Source: Bacillota bacterium
GTDB lineage: Bacteria > Eremiobacterota > SpSt-956 > JAKJGF01
Assembly (NCBI GenBank): GCA_029555925.1
Contig: JAKPQU010000370.1
Location: 1-59,915 of the forward strand
Length of the DNA stretch: 59,915 bases
Reading direction: 5' to 3'
Shown here: positions 54,006 through 59,915 of the stretch, piece by piece
Position numbering within the stretch: position 1 is the first letter of the stretch
How the letters are laid out: each line of letters starts with the position of its first letter
The notes under the pieces: generated by a model
Told to the model about the DNA's origin: nothing
Seen by the model: only the letters and a program-made list of their open reading frames with translations
The model's database searches: none
Position numbers and translations under genes: made by a program

Positions 54006-56543
54006 TTAAATCTTCACAAAAGTCATAAAAGCAAGTGGGAAATTGCTTTTTATAATATTCAAATTTACTCTGGAAATATCATAAACAGCTATAGAAGAGC
54101 TTTTCACATAGTTGCTTTCCCCGAGTATATAAATTTTGCCATCACCGGGAGACATAGAATTCAAGATTTTAAAACCTGTATACTTCTGTTCTGTAACAGA
54201 AGAAAGAGTATTCTTATCAAAGGCCTGTATGGAACCTGTTAATCCGGTTGTAACATAAAATCTGTCCGGTTCACCGGCATATAATAGTATATTTAAAGGA
54301 TCTCCGTTAATGGCAATATACTGCAATACTTTACCTGTCATTAAATCCACTCTGGCAATTCTACTGGTATCAGAAAGACATACATAAGCAATATCTTTAT
54401 CTCCTGTAGCACCTCTAGGCTTATCGCCGGTAAAGGTTAAAATATTCTTTATTATAAAATATTTAGTATCAAAAACAGTTATAGTCTCATCTCTTTCTCC
54501 GGTTATAAAAATTCTGTCTCCTGAAAGCGATAGAGAGGCATAAACAGGACTTCTTCCAACTTGTGCAGAACTTCTTTCTGCATCGAGATCTTCCGTTTTT
54601 ATAAAACTAATTCTATCTGTAACGCTGTTAAGTACATAAAGAATATTTTCATCACTTGAAAGGATCATATTAGAAGTACCATATTCCATTTTCTTTGTTC
54701 TTACAATATTCCCTGTGTCTATATTTATTTCATAAATTTTATTATCTCCGTAACTGAACATATAGAGGCAGCGGTGTTTTTTAGAATAACACAGAGGGCC
54801 TCCTTTAACAGGTAATCCCAGAAAATTTTTAAAATCATTGTTATGAAGATTTAACTCTTTAACAGTAAAATCCACGGGCGAAGTCATATAAAGATAATTA
54901 CCTTTTTTGGGCATGTTTGAAATATAACTGGAGGTATTATAAAGAAACCATATTAAAACTCCAAGAAAAAGTAAAAGGGAAATTATACCATACCGTGAGG
55001 CAATAAATGGATTTTTTACTTTAAAATCGGTTATAATTTCTTCAACTTTTTCCTGAGACATGGCAGGAGGCGCAGGAAGTTCTTCTTGCTTTATTTCTTC
55101 TTCCTGTTTCTTAAACTCTTCTTCCTTCTTTTTTAAGGCATAAAACAGATCCAGTTCATGGAGATCCACTTTCTCCATAAGCTTTTTCACTGCATTTATA
55201 TCGGGCCTGTTATCAGGATGTATTTCAAGACATCTGTCTATAAACCTCTGAACCTTTTCAGAAACAAATCTTTTGTGTTTTCTCAGAGGTTTAAAGTCAT
55301 AGGGGTGTTCCTCCGGGTTCACACCTGTAAGCATATAATAAACTGTTACACCCAGAGCAAAAATATCTGCTTTTGTATTGGTAAAGTCCACTCCCCTCTG
55401 TTCGGGAGCGGCATAGCCAAGGGTACCGCGGCTGGCCATAGTTCCGTCTTTTTCAGTATCAAAAAAAGTTCCTATGCCGTAATTTATAAACTTTATGGAA
55501 CCATCAATGGCCATCATTACATTTGCAGGTTTTAAATCACCGAAACCTACAGGGAAAGGTTTTTTATTGTGAAGATAATAAAGAGCATCACAGAGTTTTT
55601 CCATAATGCTGAAAATTGTTTTCAACGGTATAGGTGTTCCATCCTGTGAATAGACTTTCATCAATTCCTCAAGAGTATTACCTTCTATAAACTCTGTTAC
55701 TATAAAAAATCTGGCACTTTTATTTTCTTCAACAATAGAAAAATAATCATATATTTTCGAAAGGTTCGGATGATCGACATCGGTAAGGAATGAAGTCATT
55801 CTATCAAGTCTTTTCAGAGTATCGCCGATAATCTCTTCTGAAATACCTTCGCCTGGAACATACTGTATTTCTTTTACGGATTTTATAACATTCTTTTCGT
55901 TTTCTTCCTTGAGATCCTTTACCTTATACACCACTCCGTTTATATCTTCGGAAAGTTTATCTAAAATTTCATATCTTTCAGACAACACATGTCCTTCTTT
56001 AAAGGGTGTAAGGGCAGGTTTACCTTCAGGTTTTTTTACATAAGACGAAATTTTTTTCTCTTTCCAGTCAGAAGGAACCAGGTCATCATGTTTAATATGC
56101 CCGCCTTCCGCTGACGGGAGAGCATAATCTGCGGCAAGATCTATATAGCTTTTTTCCACTTCTTGATTAGTCTCTTCAGTTTCTATGACTTTTCTTTCTT
56201 CTACAGATTCAGGGGTTATGTCAGGAGTTTTCGTTTCAACAGATTTTGTCTGTACTTTTTTTATTATAATTTTCCTTTTTTTATCATCAGGCCGTCCATC
56301 TAAATATTCTTCAAGCTTATCTTTTGAAAGTCTTTTTGTAATAACATTTTTACCAATGTTAGATTGAGAAGATTTTTTTTTGGATTTAATTTCATTTTCA
56401 CCTGCCGGCTCTACTTCTGTCATTTCAGCGGCCGGTTCTGCAGACTTTTCTTCCGTTATTTCGACGTCCAGTTCTTTATTTTTCTCAGTTTTTTTTTCCA
56501 CACCATTTTCTTTCAACTGCCTGTCTTCTATATTATCACTCAT
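54006..56543 (-). CDS. Membrane pseudokinase with beta-propeller
   Basis: An 845-residue single-pass protein. After a charged disordered 170 residues, a Ser/Thr-kinase-like domain spans about 190-455, then a TM helix at 517-537 and a C-terminal domain with repeated YVTN-type strands (YVLNSVTDRIS, VTVFDTKYF), probably extracytoplasmic. The kinase motifs are damaged. The glycine loop is LSEDINGVVYKV (two of three Gly lost), HRD is FGD (Asp 336 kept) and DFG is NYG (354-356, Asp to Asn). It is likely inactive and may transmit a signal by binding. It lies between two minor-pilin modules. Confidence 0.88.
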   Translation of the reverse strand: MSDNIEDRQLKENGVEKKTEKNKELDVEITEEKSAEPAAEMTEVEPAGENEIKSKKKSSQSNIGKNVITKRLSKDKLEEYLDGRPDDKKRKIIIKKVQTKSVETKTPDITPESVEERKVIETEETNQEVEKSYIDLAADYALPSAEGGHIKHDDLVPSDWKEKKISSYVKKPEGKPALTPFKEGHVLSERYEILDKLSEDINGVVYKVKDLKEENEKNVIKSVKEIQYVPGEGISEEIIGDTLKRLDRMTSFLTDVDHPNLSKIYDYFSIVEENKSARFFIVTEFIEGNTLEELMKVYSQDGTPIPLKTIFSIMEKLCDALYYLHNKKPFPVGFGDLKPANVMMAIDGSIKFINYGIGTFFDTEKDGTMASRGTLGYAAPEQRGVDFTNTKADIFALGVTVYYMLTGVNPEEHPYDFKPLRKHKRFVSEKVQRFIDRCLEIHPDNRPDINAVKKLMEKVDLHELDLFYALKKKEEEFKKQEEEIKQEELPAPPAMSQEKVEEIITDFKVKNPFIASRYGIISLLLFLGVLIWFLYNTSSYISNMPKKGNYLYMTSPVDFTVKELNLHNNDFKNFLGLPVKGGPLCYSKKHRCLYMFSYGDNKIYEINIDTGNIVRTKKMEYGTSNMILSSDENILYVLNSVTDRISFIKTEDLDAERSSAQVGRSPVYASLSLSGDRIFITGERDETITVFDTKYFIIKNILTFTGDKPRGATGDKDIAYVCLSDTSRIARVDLMTGKVLQYIAINGDPLNILLYAGEPDRFYVTTGLTGSIQAFDKNTLSSVTEQKYTGFKILNSMSPGDGKIYILGESNYVKSSSIAVYDISRVNLNIIKSNFPLAFMTFVKI

Positions 56544-56663
56544 AATATTCTCCTTGTAATTCTATAAAACCAGGATTATCTATGAATACAATAACCAACA
56601 TATAGTATATAAAAATTATAACAAATTTATACTAAATATAAAAGTAATTTTAATAAAATTACA

Positions 56664-56711
56664 AAAAAAGTACAAAGGGGAATTTTGCACCATTTCGATA
56701 CAAAATTCCCC
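56664..56711 (-). terminator. Rho-independent terminator after pilin module 2
   Basis: On the minus strand an 11-bp stem GGGGAATTTTG/CAAAATTCCCC (56677-56711) is followed by TTTGTACTTTTTTT (56676 down to 56663). It ends the module 2 transcript before the pseudokinase gene. Confidence 0.85.
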
Positions 56712-56817
56712 GGCAATAAAATTTCAGGATAAATTATTCAGACAGATTACCTCTACATAATTTTCATCTAAAAATTTATTTTAATCCTTTAAAAATAAAA
56801 ATTCCTATACTTTTAAA

Positions 56818-57240
56818 TTAATTTTCTATAATAATAGTTTCCAGAGTGACAGAAGATTTTTTTCGGTCATTTTTAAGTTTCACATCGCTTCCAACACCTT
56901 CGGCTTTTGATACTTTCACAGTCAATTTCTTATATTTCATATCAGGGTAAGCAGTGGTATAAGGTGCTTCTATTACTGTAACTTCTATAATAAAACCATC
57001 CTTTGTTTTCGTTATTTCAGGATGAGCTTCATCATGTAAAGCTAAAGAAGCATAGCTCATCGATTTATAATATTCAATAGTTCTCTGTCCTATTATCATA
57101 GCCTGATTATAGGCAGTAGCTTTTTGTAAAGCTTCAAGACCGCTTGAAAGAGTTCCTACAATAGTAACAATAACAACGGATACTATACCGATGGAAAAAA
57201 GTACCTCTGCAAACCCAAGTCCTCTGGATTTAAAATTCAT
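56818..57240 (-). CDS. Prepilin-type protein, PilV/GspI-like (module 2)
   Basis: A 140-residue minor pseudopilin with GLGFAEVLFSIGIVS (cleavage after Gly, Glu at +5) and a beta domain. It is related to the module 1 protein: EALQKATAYNQAMIIGQRTIEYYKSM against EALQKGTNYNQANIIANRTIEDYKTM. ATG 57240 overlaps the preceding ORF by 11 bases in the same SWHEF/MNF arrangement as module 1. Stop is followed by a terminator. Confidence 0.87.
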   Translation of the reverse strand: MNFKSRGLGFAEVLFSIGIVSVVIVTIVGTLSSGLEALQKATAYNQAMIIGQRTIEYYKSMSYASLALHDEAHPEITKTKDGFIIEVTVIEAPYTTAYPDMKYKKLTVKVSKAEGVGSDVKLKNDRKKSSVTLETIIIEN

Positions 57241-58144
57241 GCCATGATAAAATTCTGAGCGCATAAGCTCCTCCTCCATATGTAAGCGGTGCGAGAACGG
57301 AATCATCAAAATTAATGCTTATTTTATCTGCTTCTGCACTTATAATTCCCGGATCTGTAGCGGCCTGTTCGGCCGTATATCCATCCTCTTTGCTTTTGCC
57401 GGCTGCAATGAGTGCACCTTCTATAACTAATTCTCCCCATTCTTTACCTTTCCCGACACTGGCATAAAAATCTCCATTGGTGTAAATAAGACCTTTGAAC
57501 AGGGTATTATGTCTTACATCCAGTTTTATATCTCCCTGGGCATAAAGAGCTATATCATCGGAGGTGACACCAGCATCTATTACTCCTCCGTTAAGAGATA
57601 TAGCACCTTTTGCATAAATATTTCCCTTTCCTTCCAGCAGTTTATCCCATGTATCCTTATCTTTATCAGGGTCATCGTCAATCTCTACATTACCGTAAAT
57701 ATATTTACTCGTAGCAGTATCCCAGTTCGCATCGGGAGCATCTGCATAAAGACAGACACCTTTGCTGACAAACTTGACCGGTATGCCTTTTATAAAAAGG
57801 TTTCCTGTTTTACCCGGCTTAGGGGCAGCAGTACCTTCAGGTGCTGCTACTTTAATATTCCTGGAAATCTCTATGGCATAATCATTAACTACTACCCCCG
57901 GAACTATCTCGGTCTTGCTGCCCCAGTCTCCTTTATATGTAGCACAAGGTGTAATAGAAGCGAAATCTTTTATATTTTCACTTTCCTCTTTATAATAATT
58001 AAGTGTATTTCCTCTCATAATATAAGTGCCTGAAGGAAGAGGAGTGGGATTAAATTTAACGCCTTTTACAAGGTCATTTACAGGGAGAGCAGGAACCTGC
58101 TGTGGAGGTTGATTTTCTTTTATATTCTCAGGAACAGGCCCCAT
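57230..58144 (-). pseudogene. PilX-like protein, C-terminal fragment (module 2)
   Basis: This 304-codon ORF continues the PilX-like domain of the fragment at 58120-58920: PLPSGTYIMRGNTLNYY here corresponds to KIPSGTYVVSGDTLYYS in module 1. It ends SWHEF as module 1 does. The frame changes at a GGGG run (58139-58142, minus). One extra G would join the two fragments into a protein close in length to the 548-residue module 1 relative. Its own ATG at 58144 has no ribosome site. A real frameshift, a sequencing error or programmed frameshifting are all possible. Confidence 0.8.
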
Positions 58145-58920
58145 GGGTGAGGGACAGATATACTACTGCCTCCTGATATAACGGCATCCTTGGAGAGATT
58201 GAGTCCCCACCAGTCTTTACCTATCTGTTCGATCTTTATAGAGTCAGTAGAAGGAGAATTTGCATCGGAATGTATGACAGGTGCAATAGTAGTGTCGACA
58301 CTGGAAAAATTAAATTGATTGGTCTTTAAAGCAATAGTCCCTCTGGAACCATTTTTCATTCTAGAACCTGACATAGTAAGGGTTAAAAATACCTCTACAT
58401 GCCTTACAGTATTTCCGACTGCAGTAGTAACAATAATATCAGCAGTATAGGGAGGAACATCTCCGCGCCATCCGGGGACGGCGGCATCACTGTCAAGATT
58501 ATTAACAGAATAAAGTTTTCTGGAAGTGCCGAATACGGGATCATTCGGGTCAAAGGTTATATAAAAACAGCCTTTATTCTGAAAACTGAGTTTTGATTGA
58601 TAATTCGTATCAAGAAGTTTAAATTTATTTACATCAAGGCCTGTCACAGATATATCCTGTTCGCCGAAAGAGGTAAAGAGATACTCATTCTTATCCTTTC
58701 CCTTATTCTTCCCCCATGTTCTGTCCAGTTTCAATTTTATTATAGCCTCATTTACTGCCGCCTCGCAGAGAGGCACCAGCGAAGCTCTCTCCACATCAGC
58801 AGTAGCCCTGTAAAGAGTCTGTGATGTGAGACTTATAAGACTGACCATGAGCATAAGAAGAAGGGCGGTCATCAACATCACTGTAAGGAGAGCAAACCCC
58901 TTCTGACTTTTATTCATCAT
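58120..58920 (-). CDS. PilX-like minor pilin, N-terminal fragment (module 2)
   Basis: 266 codons. The prepilin-like N-terminus QKGFALLTVMLMTALLLMLM is nearly identical in pattern to module 1. A shared segment follows (TLYRATADVERASLVPLCEAAVNEAIIKLKL). The reading frame ends in an unrelated tail (GLFLRI) after the GGGG run at 58139-58142; the true continuation is in the -1 frame. AAGGAGG precedes the ATG. Confidence 0.82.
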   Translation of the reverse strand: MMNKSQKGFALLTVMLMTALLLMLMVSLISLTSQTLYRATADVERASLVPLCEAAVNEAIIKLKLDRTWGKNKGKDKNEYLFTSFGEQDISVTGLDVNKFKLLDTNYQSKLSFQNKGCFYITFDPNDPVFGTSRKLYSVNNLDSDAAVPGWRGDVPPYTADIIVTTAVGNTVRHVEVFLTLTMSGSRMKNGSRGTIALKTNQFNFSSVDTTIAPVIHSDANSPSTDSIKIEQIGKDWWGLNLSKDAVISGGSSISVPHPWGLFLRI

Positions 58921-58931
58921 ATAAAACCTCC

Positions 58932-59675
58932 TTATTTATTTCTTAATACTACCACACTTTCCAGTTCCAGCTTTTCATTACTGGGACGGCTTGATGCAAG
59001 ATCCGGTTTTAACGGTTTACCTGTTCTGACACATATCCTCACAGAAGAAAGCTCTGTGGAAAAATTAAGATATGTTATATTCCTCGCTATGGTTCTTCGA
59101 GAAGAAATATAAGTAGATGAAGCAGTAAGATAAAAACTCATAGGACTTGTTGAAGGATGAGGAGCTTTCCAGTTGGCTTTTGTAGGAGGATAAGGGAAAG
59201 CAGATATTTTACTTGTAGGGTAACTGTTTTCTGAACAACAGTAACCCAGGTCAACAGTTTTACTGTACAGTATATAATAACCAGAAGGAACAATCTTGGG
59301 ATCATCGTCAACAAAAAATATTACATATTGTTTCCAGTTCATCTCACCTTGGTCCTCTTTATAAGCAGTCATCCTTGTATTCGGATCATAGGCAGTCAGA
59401 AAAGAAATGGCATCACTGGGTGCAGGTGAGCCTGATATCATATAATGCATAGTTTCTACACTGTTAATGGCACTGCCTCTTATTTCTCTTTCTATCCTTG
59501 ATAATAAAACCTGGGCACTTTCATTAATTTCTATACCTTTCCTGACTTTAAGCCAGCTTCCCGAAGAAATAACAAATATATAAAACATAAGACCTGATAT
59601 CATAGAAAATATAGTCAATGAAAGCATTATTTCAAGAAGAGTCGTACCTATAATAGTATTTCTTTGTTTAAACAT
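58932..59675 (-). CDS. Prepilin-type protein, PilW/GspJ-like (module 2)
   Basis: A 247-residue minor pilin, first gene of module 2. IGTTLLEIMLSLTIF is the cleavage and helix motif, Glu at +5. SGSWLKVRKGIEINESAQVLLSRIEREIR is shared with module 1. The distal part is variable, the last 12 residues conserved. AGGAG lies 7 bases before the ATG. Confidence 0.87.
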   Translation of the reverse strand: MFKQRNTIIGTTLLEIMLSLTIFSMISGLMFYIFVISSGSWLKVRKGIEINESAQVLLSRIEREIRGSAINSVETMHYMISGSPAPSDAISFLTAYDPNTRMTAYKEDQGEMNWKQYVIFFVDDDPKIVPSGYYILYSKTVDLGYCCSENSYPTSKISAFPYPPTKANWKAPHPSTSPMSFYLTASSTYISSRRTIARNITYLNFSTELSSVRICVRTGKPLKPDLASSRPSNEKLELESVVVLRNK

Positions 59676-59915
59676 ATAATCTCCTATCCTGAATATTCTA
59701 TAAAATTATAACACAAACAAAGGTTAAACGCAACCAATTCTTTATTCAATGCAGTTCAACTTTTTCTCTACTAAGTACCGCTACAGGTAAATTAGTAACC
59801 ATTTATCAGCTTCTGCCTGCCAGGCTCTTACGAAGAAAAATAATTTGCCTTATTTAATTTGTTTTACAGACAATAAATTAACCACTGGTTAATTTCTAAT
59901 ACTATAGAAAAAACG
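59676..59915. other. Intergenic, no gene visible
   Basis: AT-rich 240 bases upstream of pilin module 2. It contains the 25-base stretch 59777-59801 that matches, inverted, two separated pieces of the window's first 103 bases. No clear promoter. Confidence 0.5.

Overview
This is an AT-rich bacterial chromosome segment. It carries about 39 protein genes, one tRNA gene and an unusually dense set of short intergenic repeats. A class II superoxide reductase, a selenocysteine-containing SelD, radical-SAM enzymes and a clostripain-like peptidase suggest an anaerobe that uses selenium. Several Ser/Thr kinases, large hybrid histidine kinases, TPR proteins and type IV-like minor pilins are typical of deep-branching uncultured phyla. 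No marker here fixes the phylum, so any name (for example Eremiobacterota/Xenobia or Riflebacteria-like groups) would be a guess.

Layout. 1-8.3 kb: a zinc-ribbon Ser/Thr kinase, then a four-gene minus-strand phosphorelay operon (hybrid kinase, REC-kinase, hybrid kinase, lone receiver) and tRNA-Arg(CCU). 8.3-20.8 kb: DUF362 protein, transketolase, chemoreceptor, LysM/phosphodiester-glycosidase protein, TPR-FHA-kinase, clostripain-like peptidase, B12-binding radical SAM protein. 21.1-24.3 kb: selenium cluster (yedF, EF2570-type desulfurase, DUF3343, selD read through an in-frame UGA). 24.4-34.4 kb: giant hybrid kinase with HPt, rlmN, thioesterase, short RecQ, transthyretin-like protein, zinc/iron-chelating-TPR protein, Ca2+/H+ antiporter. 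34.6-43.7 kb: two related lipoproteins (a papain fold that has lost its active site, and an NHL propeller), a TPR protein, a small membrane protein, PriA, a lipoprotein. 43.8-48.2 kb: a surface-polymer or headgroup cluster (glycerophosphotransferase-like protein, cytidylyltransferase-aminotransferase fusion, methyltransferase) and superoxide reductase. 48.3-59.7 kb: SpeE-like membrane protein and two copies of a three-gene minor-pilin module on either side of a predicted membrane pseudokinase with a beta-propeller.

The most unusual feature is between the genes. Almost every gap holds heptanucleotide repeats of three unrelated sequence families (GTRACGC, GTGAGTN, GCTGANA), often as hairpins. 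Several arrays lie directly upstream of start codons with one fixed polarity. Two palindromic element families with defined termini (called A and B here) carry or flank these arrays, and mosaic A/B copies suggest recombination through the heptamers. Several apparent N-terminal extensions are translations of the arrays, so starts were moved downstream. Two further intergenic stretches, at 47.46 kb and 48.2 kb, look like structured RNAs or palindromic elements with no recognised family.

Functionally the window is rich in signalling: three two-component kinases plus a giant one, two probably active Ser/Thr kinases, one pseudokinase and one chemoreceptor. Housekeeping genes (tkt, rlmN, priA, recQ, tRNA) are scattered among these.
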